64,000 nucleotides of DNA from Conchocele bisecta (lineage: Eukaryota > Mollusca > Bivalvia > Lucinida > Thyasiridae). Shown in pieces: positions 1 to 11,233 of this stretch. The stretch lies in NCBI GenBank assembly GCA_029237695.1, contig CM055272.1, positions 30,514,791 through 30,578,790 of the forward strand, read 5' to 3'. Each line of letters begins with the position of its first letter. Position 1 is the first letter of the stretch. A program made the translations under genes and the position numbers. The notes below the pieces were generated by a model, which was given only the letters and a program-made list of their open reading frames with translations, was not told the origin of the DNA and ran no database searches.

Positions 1-1140
1 CTGCTATTTTAAGAAAAATATCGTAAAAACACTGCCATTTTTGTCCGATAATCTGGAGGATTGTATAGGCCCTGGGCGCGTTAGGGTTGTCGGTACCATC
101 CGAGCGCACCAAAGATTTCTGGTGTCAATGTGCTTAGACACACATACTGTATATATTTCCGCATGATAGACTTTTCAAATTAGTAGCTTAAGCCCACTAA
201 TTTTCATAAACAAGATGGCCACCAGTAAAAAAAGCATCGGCTACCATAGGATATATATTACATTGTGGAACCAATATTAGAAGGGTCATATTGGCGTATC
301 TTCATTTATTTAATAGCTAATACATTATCGAATATATAGCAATCTATATAAGCTTGAACCGAGCTTGTGAAAATCCAAGATGGCCGCCATTTTACAAGAA
401 TATCCTAAAATATGTAAATAAATTGACAAAGACGTGCTATCAATGTGGGTACCAAACACTAGTTATGAAATAATACGGCCATCAGTCGTTCAGATATATG
501 TATTATGAACATAACATGTGTTAGAAGCATCATGGCAGTCGTGCATACTTGTTAAGTTCCACAAACAAGATGGCAGTAATTGTTGAAAATTACATTATTT
601 TATAGAATTTCTCTCTAGATGTATCGTACATACATAAATGAAGGGAATTTACCAACCAACTTTGGATAATTAATAAATATAATGCATCCACTGGTTTACC
701 AGACTATTTTGTGATATCTACATGTTCAATAAATCCAAGATGGCCGCCATTTTATGCAAATTATGTTGCTTATGCTGATCAGTTGGCACACACTGCCTGT
801 CATGAACAGCTTCGATACAAAGCAAAATAGACGGGCTCACAAGATGATTATACACAATCGTGGTAACAATGGCCTATGTCAGAAGATAATTAACGATTTA
901 ATATATATGAAAAAGGGTGGCGGCCAGTGTTAATCTGCTAACAAAATTTGCATTATTTTGTACCAGTAATACCAGAAGGGAAATGATAACAATTTCTGAC
1001 ACATATGAGGTGACACATTGCAAATGGTTTACTTCTCATATTTTAAAGGAATATAATTATAATTTGTATACATCAAAGATGGCCGCCATTTTACAGGCAT
1101 TTTGTCATGTATGTACATGTACATAAATTGGCATACTCAC
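1..1140 (+). repeat. Left arm of a large inverted repeat, ~165-bp motif lattice
   Basis: The stretch is non-coding. Near 60-220 it matches the reverse complement of about 5110-5300: shared phrases include GCGCACCAAAGAT, GCATGATAGAC, TAGTAGCTTAAGCC and AACAAGATGGCC. A motif close to CAAGATGGCCGCCATTTTA occurs at 211, 376, 566, 736 and 1075, with a degenerate copy near 910. The intervals are 165, 190, 170 and 339 (about twice 170). Similarity reaches base 1, so the arm may continue left of the window. I see no ORF with recognisable content. Confidence 0.75.
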
Positions 1141-4100
1141 TATATCTGGGTCGACTAGTAACTGTTAATTGATAGGCCCTGGCTATATCAATGAGTACGT
1201 CATGTTCCAGTCGAAATTAAACGTTGCAATGCTGTTTAGACTGATATTTCCTAATCATATACGTTGGAAGTATTATTTGCATATATATTGCATTACTCTC
1301 CGCCCGTCTTTAAAATAATTGTAAAAATATTAGTCAATAATTATACACACAGAAAGGTCAGATTTTTAATACAACATTTGTTAATCGAGTTTATCTGTTG
1401 GACACATCTACTGTTTGTATTGGTAATATATGTCTGCACAAAATACGACTGTTACCTACGTATTGTATTGTTTAATATTTAAATCTATGTACAGCCGTTG
1501 TGTTGTTGCAAGTACGCTATGTACGTATACATGTGTAGACTAATGGTGCTTATATGAAGCCCGATCCACAAATTTGGATATTAATATTTTGCCGAAAATA
1601 ATATTTCATGGAATTAGTATCTGCTATATATGCATGCAAAACGGTCCGGTTATTTAAAGTGTTTATGTAATAGTGTTAATACTCTATAGTTATTATCAGT
1701 AATTAAATTAAGTACTTATTTGAATTTTACTCTCAAAAGTATACCAGCCATCCTCGTTTAACGGTAATTGCTCGTTCAGCCAATGTTACTAGTATGCGGT
1801 CGTAATAGGAATACAGTATATATATCAACTTGGTGTATGCGTTGTATATTAATGGCAAGGTACTTTACACATAAACACTATAAAACTAATATTCTGACAT
1901 CAATGGATAACCCCGGCCGCCAATTCGATTGACGGATAGTATATTAACACAAATTTTGCCACAAGCTTTAGCGCAAACGTCATTTGACTTTGACTATTGG
2001 CCTTGGGGTAGCTATAGAATAAAATCATGTATCGCAAATATGCAAACAGTATGTAATGGTTAACAGAAAATACAACACATTTACGAAATATTACAATTTA
2101 TCATGTTTATGTTATCGGCGGAATTATGAAAATAAACCTCTTGGCATGCTGCACATACTGGGCGGATATTATATTGGAATACAATAGTTTTGTTTTGGTC
2201 TTAGTATTATTAATGCGCACTGTCTGTACTTGCTGCATCCTGGTTGGGGCATCAAACCTAGAGCTGAAAATATAATACTTCTACTTTGTACCTGTCCAAA
2301 GTTAGCTGCTGTACTGCTTGTTTTATTCAGAATATTGACAATATACCGAAATGAGACCACATATAATAGACCACTGTACATTGGTAATAACAGAAAAGAG
2401 GTGCACTGTATGACAAGCTGTGTGTGGAATACCAAAGCATGGTGATACATTCTATCTACCACATGTCAGCATCCACCATAATGTGTCACGAGAAATTAGT
2501 CTAAATATATACGTCAACATAATGGTTTATCCAGCATCATTATTCATTTTGCCTATAAGTCTTCATGTTTCATGATACAAGTTCATACATGTATTCCTAG
2601 TTCTGTTTGTTATCTTTCCAGATATGATAAACAACCCATGTGGATAAATTATTTCTATAGCCGTTTCATAAATGTTTCGTTGTTGTCATAGCTCATTATC
2701 TTTCTGCATGCTATACTATGGACAAAATATAACACGATACCCAAAGGAGACACATGCACCTATGTATACCAGAAACGCAATACATCAGGTTAAACACATA
2801 ACACGCACATAACGGCGGAGCTTTGAACGTACACAAATATGCATTCCACGACCAGCAGTTGGATTATTGATTTATTTTATATTGGTTTACATGCAATATT
2901 TAACATTGTTATATTATTAAATGTACTTACAGTTCTGAGTGATACTCTGCTGGCTATGGAATTCATGCATATGAAAAACATATACCATTCCAGAATGTGT
3001 TTGTGTAGTTACAACTAGAGGGACTTATTATAGTGCATTTTTTTGGAATTTGTATCATTGTACGCGGCATGCAAGTCGAACAATTAACATACATATAGTT
3101 GATTAGTTAGAAACTCGTATGTGTATACAACTAGTTTATGTCAATGAATGTGCAACATGAGCGAATGGCATATCCATTCCATATTGGGTTGTACTTATTA
3201 ATAGCCCATCTGCACTAAAACTAAGACATATATTGATCCACTTACGTTCGGTTAAGCATGCATGTTCATGGAACATAGAAAATAATACATCCGATAGACC
3301 GAACACCACTTCCTGGCCTGGAAAATAAGATAATGTGTAAAATACGTGCATGTAGGTCGAGTATTGAATTGGCACTAACATGGATTCCATGATTAGCGGT
3401 ACACGGTCCCACAAATACACACGTAGGCAATCAGCTAGAAATAGAACGTTAACCGCTTAGTATACGTTGTTTCGATAGACGTGTTCGGCAATAGTCGTGG
3501 GTATCTTGATATTGTTTATAATGTTACTGATCAAAACACACATGCTACCCCTCTTGCTTGCTTTGCCATCATGTTTCCCTGAGGTCAGTAATCAACATAA
3601 AGTTAGCAATGAGTAAGGACAAACTATTAAACATGAATGAAGTGATATATAATGTTCGCTACGTGTTCAAACAGGTATGTCAGCCTCATATACTCATGAT
3701 ATTCATATCACATGTTGGTTGAATGGATTGTCATCTATATTACATGTTTAGGTACACAAAGTAGTAATAACAGAACAGTGTACAACAGTAGTGTAATTTC
3801 GACACTTGTAACTTTTGTTTAGTCTTAGTTGCCGGTAATTTTGCGCATAGATTAAATTGCCGCTGAAAGTGCATGCATGATGTATGTTATATTATATTAA
3901 TTGGCTATATTACATAATTTCGCTTAATTTTGATTTTGTCATATGAATTGTGTACAATTTGTTACTCATATAAACGTTTCTTCTTGCACAGTATGCAGTT
4001 CATGGTAATGCATGAGACAAAATACAAAATGGAATAACACATGATACAATATGTTCCAATCTTAAGACAGATATATTATTACTAATGAGCGTTGGTAGTG

Positions 4101-4290
4101 GATATTACACTTTTAATAATAAAACACCTGCACAATGATAAGCACACAGTACACTATATTGTAAATGTAAAAACAGGTATGTAGTACAGCTTCTAATCAT
4201 AATAAAGCAGATATGTAATACATAGTTATCATTTTTATGCAGCTGCTACTGATAAAATATATATGGGGGTTTAGTTTCATTGCTACACAT
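1141..4290. other. Spacer between inverted arms, no gene seen
   Basis: AT-rich sequence with only short chance ORFs on both strands (for example near 2169-2462 and 3136-3420) that match nothing I recognise. I see no tandem structure, no clear TIRs and no RNA gene. Confidence 0.5.
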
Positions 4291-5370
4291 ATTGTACGAA
4301 ATGGCGGCCATTTTGAAAGTATGCAACTTATATTTGCCTCAAACGGGTATAGAGAAACTTCTTTAGGCATGCCAATGGTTTAATCGAAGTTGATCGGTTT
4401 GCTCTTGTCCGATATGTTACATGTAATACTTGAACTAAATTCCAGAAATTGCTGTTCAAATTTTACAGTAATGGATATCTTAAATATGCGAATTAATATG
4501 TGTATGTTTCTTTTCATGCTTTTAGTAAGCTGTAGATCAACGAATGTGTATACAATGCGTGTGGTCTTTGCAGTTTTGAACGGGTATGTGGTACCGACAT
4601 TGACATCAAAGTTATAAGTATAATTTACGAAATTTTGGATTTACACACTTCTCTTTTTATCGTGAAATTGGTTTATAAACATTGTATAACATGTCATTTA
4701 TCACATATCAGAATTGCGTTTGTATTAACCATTATGTGGCTGCTGAAACAACGACGTTGCATACAAATATACCAGAAACTCGATATACATTTCAAAAGGT
4801 CGGCCATATTGTATATGCAATATTTCACCTTTATACCACAAATGTTATGTTTTTGTTGCGTATTATTATTAATACCAATATGCTAAATACATTGCCGCTA
4901 TGTTAGTTTTATAAATGTGTGCGTGTCGGTTTCTTTAAATAATTAATATAATTCGTGTAAAATGGCGGCCATGTTGGTTTCTGTACATCATATTCCTAAT
5001 CAAATGGATTGATAAACATTTAGACGTCTATGAAGCATTCAATGCCTGAAGTTTATGGGTATTTGTGCTTTTAAAACTGCTTCCACAACACGATATGCCC
5101 CTACATGTAGTAACGTACTTTTTCATTGGCGGCCATCTTGTTTATGCAAATTACTAGGCTTAAGCTACTACTTCTGGAGGTCTATCATGCGGGAATATAT
5201 AGAGTAGATATGTATAGTCACTTTGGTAACAAACATCTTTGGTGCGCAGAGATGGTACTAAAAACCTAGTTTATGCCGGTACACCCAAGGCCTATGTATA
5301 GGTTTTATAGTTTTACGGAGACAATGGCAGTAGTGTAAAATGTAGGTTTCTGGCCACATTTTTGCCGCAT
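4291..5370 (-). repeat. Right arm of the inverted repeat
   Basis: Mirror image of the left arm. The motif appears here as GGCGGCCATcTTG. Its GGCCAT cores lie at 4306, 4802, 4967 and 5131, with degenerate copies near 4471 (AATGGATATCTTAA) and 4637. Core spacings are 165, 165 and 3 x 165 bp. Segment 5140-5330 pairs with 40-215 of the left arm. The first relic ORF starts about 160 bp beyond the arm. Confidence 0.75.
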
Positions 5371-5531
5371 TGTTTGATAGCATATGACGTGTTCGATACT
5401 TATAATGAGGGTAATAGTAAATATTTATTATAGCTTATAATGTGTTCTATAATTAGAAACATACGTAATAGTCTGTATATGCGATATTATATTTAAACAT
5501 GTTTCAGTTTATATATTTTACTACACAGAAT

Positions 5532-5901
5532 ATGGCTAATATAGTTGTTGACGAACTTGAAACAGATGCATATATATATCGATTATGTGAGTTATTTCGA
5601 TCAGCTGTATGTTGAAAGTGTATGTATAGAAATAAGAGACACGTTGCAGAATCATTTTGTTCTCTGCGAAAATTTAGAACAAACTATTGAGTATTGTGTA
5701 GGTAATGTGCTAGAAAATATCGACGAAGATGGTATACTTGAAAAATGGATTATCGTGATAAACAGTTGTAATATAGCTAACAATATATTAGTACACTATT
5801 TATGGGATTATATGTCTTCACATTGGAGAAGAGAACATTTGAAAACAAAAGAATGGAAACAGTATATCATTAGTGAAGTTGTAAAGATGATAAAGTTTTA
5901 A
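5532..5901 (+). pseudogene. Unidentified ~120-residue ORF beside the integrase relic, frameshifted
   Basis: An ATG at 5532 opens a frame that stops after about 24 codons. A second frame, open from 5545 to the stop at 5901, carries 118 codons of protein-like composition rich in acidic, aromatic and Ile/Val residues (ends VKMIKF). A one-base shift near 5590 would explain both. I do not recognise the product. It lies 20 bp upstream of the integrase relic in the same direction, so it may belong to the same mobile element. It could also be a chance ORF, but its length and codon usage in AT-rich DNA argue against that. Confidence 0.45.
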
Positions 5902-5921
5902 GTTAAGTTGTAAAATAAAAT

Positions 5922-6320
5922 ATGACTATTACAAAATATCAGGAACAAATCTTAAACGATATACTTTATCCAAAGGTGCAGCATATTATGGAGCAAAACA
6001 TATTTATTATATTTTAAAATCAACAGGACAAAATGTAACTTTAACAGAAGTAAGAAAATGGTTAAACAAACAGGATAGCTTCAGTTTACAACGACCTGCG
6101 AGAAGAACATTCAAAAGAGCTAGAGTTGTGGTAGGTGGACAGTTTGAGCAATACGATGCTGACCTGGCAGATGTATCATCGTTATCGAAGTACAACAATG
6201 GAACACGGTTTCTGCTTATTGTCATTGATGTGTTTTCTCGAATTCAGATGATATTCAATAAATTAACTTTATATGGCCTCACAAGTCGCTATAATGGCTG
6301 CGTGGTATCGTTCCACTAAA
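5922..6320 (+). pseudogene. Maverick/Polinton-type (rve) integrase, N-terminal fragment
   Basis: Translated in two frames joined by a shift near 5970, this resembles the N-terminal part of the retroviral-like integrases carried by Maverick/Polinton elements. Visible signatures are KWLNKQDSFSL, RRTFKRARVVV, a DADLADVSSLSKYNNG block (the first catalytic Asp lies in DADL) and FLLIVIDVFSR. The similarity stops after about residue 115. The second Asp and the Glu of the D,D-35-E triad are absent, and unrelated sequence runs to the stop near 6318. The copy therefore cannot be active. Family assignment rests on my recognition of these motifs, not on a search. Confidence 0.7.
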
Positions 6321-6704
6321 CTGGTGCGAAACCTCTGGTGACAGTTCAGTTAACTAGCATTGTTTAATGGGACAGGACCAAACATTGACTACAACGTAAA
6401 TACAAAATAATTCAGACTGTTCTTTATTCTTTAATTTACATGACTGTGCTAATTCAGTAAAATTCAGTAATGAAACATTACAAATTTGACACTCATAATG
6501 GTAGTTTTAAATGTAGAAATAGCTGACATCTTCCATCTCTGCGACTGCTATACTAGGTATATCCAAGGGAGCTAACCCAGTAAAACAATTTACTAAACTT
6601 TTGGCCAGATTAACTAACTTGTATATTCTCCAACTTGATTAAGCTTTGGTTATATATTTATGCATCATATATAGTGGTACAGGGTGAACGCTTCTGGTGA
6701 TTGC

Positions 6705-6835
6705 CTGCATGTGCAGGTTGGCCTAATGTTCACTGATTGGAAATTCGGCAACCTTTTGTTTTATCTTGCCCAGTATTGCGAGTCATCGCATTGCGAGCCA
6801 TCTCGATTTCCTCTAACACTCTCGCAAAGTGTGTC
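6705..6835 (+). repeat. Segment duplicated at 7262-7350
   Basis: The phrases TGTGCAGGTTGGCCTA, TTCACTGATTGGAAATTC, GCATTG(C/T)GAGCCATC and TCCTCTAACAC occur in the same order here and at about 7268-7350, beside the second zinc-finger half. A 111-codon ORF covers this copy (6684-7019) but resembles no protein I know. I treat it as non-coding. Confidence 0.6.
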
Positions 6836-6915
6836 CACATGCAGTGACTTAATGATTATCAGATTGCGCAGAACGCAGGCTGATCCAGAATGTACGCTTG
6901 CTGCATATATCATTA

Positions 6916-6984
6916 GGCTAGCTATATGCAAATACAAGCCAACATGTCAGACGTGTGATGGCTTGTATTTGCGTATAGCTGGCC
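6916..6984. repeat. Near-perfect 25-bp stem hairpin
   Basis: Arms 6916-6940 and 6960-6984 are complementary except for two positions, with a 19-base loop. The stem contains TATGCAAATACAAGCC. It is a candidate cruciform or the core of a small palindromic element. It is followed to 7110 by short phrases built around CTCAGAGGCAA. Confidence 0.7.
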
Positions 6985-7144
6985 ACCCGTACTTACTGAC
7001 AACTCAGAGGCAATGCTGAGCTTCCCGAAACGCCTCAGAGGTAACCATGAGTTAACTCAGAGGCAGTAATGAGGATCGCCTCAGTGGCAACTCGGGTGTA
7101 CCTCCAACGTAGTATACAAACGATTGTAATATCTCATATATGTT

Positions 7145-7327
7145 ATGTCAACTTGGACCGTGAAGATGCTAAGTTCTTGCGATATTTGTGATAAAATGTT
7201 CAATAGGAGAGACCGTATGCTTCGCCACAAGCAGCGTATGCACAGATATGAAGATACATGTACATGTATGTGCAGGTTGGCCTACTGCTTCACTGATTGG
7301 AAATTCAGTGAGTCATTCGCATTGTGA
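7145..7327 (+). pseudogene. C2H2 zinc-finger exon, extra copy
   Basis: The frame encodes a finger that fits C-x2-C-x12-H-x4-H (CDICDKMF...RHKQRMH). The frame then runs into repeat-like sequence and stops at 7327. A second copy of the finger's helix half (FNRRDNMFRHKRRMHRDE) lies at 7352-7408, directly before the acidic ORF. This suggests that the finger-coding segment and the intervening repeat were duplicated and that the joint gene is broken. Confidence 0.55.
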
Positions 7328-7404
7328 GCCATCGCCATGTCCTCTAACACACTCGTTCAATAGGAGAGACAATATGTTTCGCCACAAGCGCCGCATGCAC
7401 AGAG

Positions 7405-7851
7405 ATGAAATTTCCACATACGTTGTGCGATGGTGGCGATGATAGTGACACGGAATTGTCACTGATTGGCAACGAAGTGAGCGATGGTGAAGATGGTAGT
7501 GACACGGAAGGGTCACCGAGTGACAACGATGACCCTTGGTATACATTAATAACCAGAGCATTTGAAGATGTATACAAAGAACTCAGACCATTCTACCGGA
7601 AAGCGATTGTAAAACATTTTCTTGACACATTGTCATGGTACGACAAGATCAAAGGTGATAAACTCTACAAAGCGATAAGAGACACCGCAAAACTTCTGAG
7701 AATGGACGAGGAATACGAACACTCTGAGAGTTGGCAGTACGCTACCAAAAAGAGAATTATTTTATTTCAGAAACTTCTCGGCGAATATGAGCCGCCAGAA
7801 ATAGATGATGACGTTAGTACGAGTGAGGTTGATAACAGCGATGAAGATTAG
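7405..7851 (+). CDS. Acidic protein of unknown function, likely C-terminal part of a C2H2-finger protein
   Basis: A 148-codon ORF from ATG 7405. It has a Ser/Asp/Glu-rich N-terminus (residues about 9-45), a central helical stretch with Trp and Tyr (DDPWYTLITRAFEDVYKEL, then FYRKAIVKHFLD) and an acidic tail. The finger half just upstream (7352-7408) is in another frame and overlaps the start, so a one-base shift may separate a once-joined finger-plus-acidic protein. I recall similar uncharacterised invertebrate proteins with an N-terminal C2H2 finger and this kind of body. A link to Maverick-type elements is my inference from the neighbouring integrase relic. The ORF itself has no internal stop. 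Confidence 0.5.
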   Translation: MKFPHTLCDGGDDSDTELSLIGNEVSDGEDGSDTEGSPSDNDDPWYTLITRAFEDVYKELRPFYRKAIVKHFLDTLSWYDKIKGDKLYKAIRDTAKLLRMDEEYEHSESWQYATKKRIILFQKLLGEYEPPEIDDDVSTSEVDNSDED

Positions 7852-8162
7852 AAACGCATATAAAAATGTAGAACACAAATGATACAATCCTCTATATGGG
7901 ATATATTAAGCATTGTATTGCATATTTTTTGGTCTCTTCATGTGTATAATATTACAAGTTGTGAAAATTAAAACGATAAACGTACTTCTCTAGACTTTAA
8001 AATTTCACTGATTTACCAATTTTCAGAAGACCATCACTTCACTCATACATTGAACCTAATACTTTACTGTATAAAGATGTTGAAGATTACAGGTTCTAAT
8101 ATATAAATGTAAATATTGTAGAATACATAGTACACATGTTGTTGTTTTTTTTTTTATTTCAG

Positions 8163-8266
8163 TTGTCTCTCTTGTACTGAGTGGTGTGCTGACGGTTGGA
8201 ATTTTAGTTAGAGCCATAATTAAATACTATAAAAAAAGAGGTCAGCACGGAAACCACACACAATAG
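8163..8266 (+). CDS. Possible last exon: transmembrane segment with basic tail
   Basis: A long T-run followed by ATTTCAG (ending at 8162) is a strong splice acceptor. The frame after it encodes about 34 residues: a hydrophobic helix (SLVLSGVLTVGILVRAII), then KYYKKRGQHGNHTQ and a TAG at 8264-8266. This is the usual look of a membrane anchor with a short cytosolic tail. No upstream partner exon was found, so the parent gene is unknown and the call is tentative. Confidence 0.3.
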
Positions 8267-8640
8267 AGTCAATAGAATCTTAGGAAATGTTTCACATTCG
8301 TGATCATCTTTCTGAGAAACGAGACTAACTTTTTATTTGGCTTTGTTTTCCTTTTCAGTTTTAAGTTTTCTCCTTATCCTATTCTCCCTGTACCTCCCCC
8401 TTCCTTTGAGAAACCTCTTACTCCATGAGTGGCTCTGCAATACTCTACTGGACCTGTTTCAACATGAAACACAAGCGCGCCATCAAGGGGTAGAAAGACA
8501 CGCTCGGTAAGAAGAAATGCCATATAGAAGGATACAACCGCCAAGAAACCGACATCCTCCAAATATACTGAATCTAGAAATGGTGTGCACGCGTGTGTAC
8601 ATATTTACCTGCATTTCTCCTTAACATGCAGTACTGAGGA
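8267..8640. other. No supported gene
   Basis: Short open stretches on both strands (for example minus 8374-8562 and plus from about 8519) lack recognisable content. No repeat structure was seen. Confidence 0.4.
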
Positions 8641-8715
8641 GACTGTCAAGTGATACAAGTTGGTATAATTTACCCGATGCATTTTGGAAAACCTACTGTC
8701 ATAAAAGCACAGGCA

Positions 8716-9232
8716 TTCGACTTGTTTCGGCTTCCGATGTTACAACTATATATAACAACAAGGCTTCTAGCTTTGGTCGGACACGACCTCTCGTATCGTA
8801 ACAAATTGCGCAATTTTATTAACGCTAATGTAAATATTTTGGCGGAAAGTGTCCATGTTCATTGTTATCTTGCTGAAATAGCATAGTTAGAACATAAGTA
8901 TGCAAATAATATAGAACTACAGCTGGTTTTCCTACGTCGGACATGACCTTGTATCGTGTGTTGAAGGCTCAAACGTCTAATTGTAGTGGCAAGTTCATAA
9001 TGTTCATTTTAGAATGATCGTTATCCTGTGTTTCTGCAGGATACATAGAACCTTAAACATGTGTTGTTACGATACGAGCTCGTGTCAGACCAGAAGCTGC
9101 ATACCTTATAATAAACAATAAAGTAAATGACGTTTGTTTAATCTCAATGGAAGTAATCATTATAATGTATTCAGCATTACCAGCGCCATTCAATTATAGC
9201 AGTACCGAAGAAAGCCGAAACACGCCCAATAT
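8716..9232. repeat. Foldback element
   Basis: The segment near 8762-8806 (GGCTTCT..GGTCGGACACGA..CTCGTATCGTAACAA) is the inverted counterpart of about 9062-9102. The outer phrase TTGTTTCGGCTTCC near 8725 pairs with GAAAGCCGAAACACG near 9211. The arms are diverged and the interior is AT-rich and non-coding. Confidence 0.6.
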
Positions 9233-9356
9233 ATGTGCATAAAACTAGGATTAAATTGGTTATATTGCTTATATTTAAAGCTGTGAACTGGCTCCATGAC
9301 CTTTCATAATGTGCCCTCTGTCTCTGATCACTTATTTCAACCGTTTTCTTATTTCC

Positions 9357-9441
9357 CCCAGAAAGCGTATGCGGTGATCACTCATTTGAACTGTCATGAT
9401 GAGTCGGTTCAAATGAATTATCAAGACATACGCTTTCTGGG
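9357..9441. repeat. 85-bp hairpin
   Basis: CCCAGAAAGCGTATG (9357-9371) pairs with CATACGCTTTCTGGG (9427-9441), and TCATTTGAAC (9382-9391) pairs with GTTCAAATGA (9408-9417). Confidence 0.8.
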
Positions 9442-9775
9442 AAAAATCAGTATTTATGTTCAAATATAAATTTGAAAATATCTTACCTGTTGCTGAAGTT
9501 TGGCGAGAACTTTCTCTATTTTTTCCCAATTTCTCCCTATCTCTAGGAAGGGCGTCACATAGAATCCGCAACTTTGTTCTGTGTCATAGTTGTAATAATA
9601 ACTCACAATTTTGTTTTCGTACATAATTATGCTGAGGGTCTGCCCTGATCCGAGTTGTAGTACCGCTCTGATATTCGCCTGACTCCCATCCGACTTAATT
9701 CTCATAGACATGGCAGTTTTACCGCTAGTTAGGTTTGAGGCGGCTTTCAGCTGTGCTGAAAACCTATTGTATTCG

Positions 9776-9806
<31 letters not shown>

Positions 9807-11025
9807 CAGCCGTTCAGTCTACAGCCCAAACCGCTGGTCGGATCGACTTCAAATTTTGCAGAAATCTCTTAATGCCACTTTCCACGAAACCGGAAGTGAC
9901 GTCATACTTTCTATAACTTCTTTATTTTCCAACCGATTTCAAAAATTCTTTTTGCATTGGAAAGCTGACAAAATTGTCTATCTCAGAATCGCTGACAGTT
10001 CTCGGCTATCTGGTCAAATAAGAGAGCTATTGGCATTTGAAGTTGAAAAATGTACATACTTTTCAACGATTTTGCCGATTATTTGCCGAATTTCGGCTGA
10101 TAACGGGTGGTCTTTACAAACGTTTTCCAATTTGTACAGTAATGTCAGCAACATAATTTCTTGCCAGGGTGATAGGGGAGTGTCAGGTGCATAAAAGATG
10201 ATACTTTTCAGAGCTCTACCTTGACTACTTCCGGTTCTATTGGATGTCAAAGATGAACGTCTTTTTTTCAAGTTTTCAAAATAGAGCAAACGGATGTGAC
10301 GTCAGCTTCGTTATTTATCAATAGATTTAAAAATTTCTTGCTGCGGTCGATATTTCAGTCCTTTAGCTAAAACTTTCCCGCTTTGTGCCAGGCCTATGGT
10401 GAAAAACAAACGAAAACTTCACTGGCGGAATATTGCACATAAATATATGAAATGTTAATGTCGTACTGTTCCTTTAAATATAATCAACACTCACCATGAC
10501 TGACACTCAAAAATAAAAAAATTAGAAACCCCTCCTACTCTTGTTTGAATGATGTGATTGGATGGATCAATCTAGTAAATATTGATGTATGAGCATATGT
10601 AAACATGGAGCACTAACTGACAAAAGCTGTCCTTGCTTACTTGCAACCAGTAAACAAGAATGAATGTTCATACATTTTACACTACAGCTGTGAGCTAAAA
10701 TTAATTACAATTACAATAAGCATCTATTGTCACTATACTTGAAATCGATACAACACTAGGCTCACAATGAGACGCTTTTTAATTGATACATGTTTGTTTA
10801 AGAAATATTAAAACTACATCTATAGTGGAAATGTATAGTACTTTTCATTCCAAAATACATACTTCCAATATGCATTCCATTTCAGTATTATTCATATTTC
10901 TAAAAAAAAAAGGTATTTTGTTTTATATGACGCTTTCAAATTCCGACAGTTTTAGTGATGTTTTCCCCTGTTTTACTTGTCGTTAGATGCATCTTGATGT
11001 CAAGTGTTGTGTAAAGTTTATTAAG
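9442..11025. other. No gene; T-run and AT-rich sequence
   Basis: Contains a T homopolymer of about 25 at 9777-9802. The GACGTCA phrases near 9898 and 10298 suggest a further diverged mobile element, but I could not define its ends. Minus ORFs 9332-9711 and 10014-10289 have no recognisable content. Confidence 0.4.
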
Positions 11026-11233
11026 TCTTTGAACCCGAAAGCCCGCTATAGCGGTTTATGCAAACAGTGCAGATCCAGATGAGCCGGCTCGTAAGTAATT
11101 TTAATTTTTTAGAACAAACAAATAACCACTTTTAATAAATGGACTAGTCTGAAAATAATTTTGTGATAATTGGATTGGCTGCTCAATTAACATATCAAAA
11201 TCCATTCCAGTTACTTAGGGGTGAAATGGTTAA
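11026..11233 (+). repeat. MITE, CTTTGAACCCGAAAG family, arm-deleted copy
   Basis: Same family as 45560-45805. The shared order is CTTTGAACCCGAAAG, TTTATGCAAACAGTGCAG, GATGAGCCGGCTCGTAA, ATTGGATTGG and CCATTCCAGTTACTTAGGGG. In this copy the second arm of the internal hairpin (present at 45630-45662) is missing. A related hairpin with phrases such as CCAGTGCAGCTCCAG and GATCAGGGTCTGCACTG lies at about 11430-11498. Confidence 0.75.

Noticed and set aside
2169..2462. 97-codon minus ORF in the spacer between inverted arms
   Set aside because: No recognisable domain, and an overlapping ORF of similar size on the other strand. Chance ORF is the simplest view.
6684..7019. 111-codon ORF between integrase and zinc-finger relics
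   Set aside because: Composition is not protein-like, it overlaps a duplicated repeat and a hairpin, and it shows no known motif.
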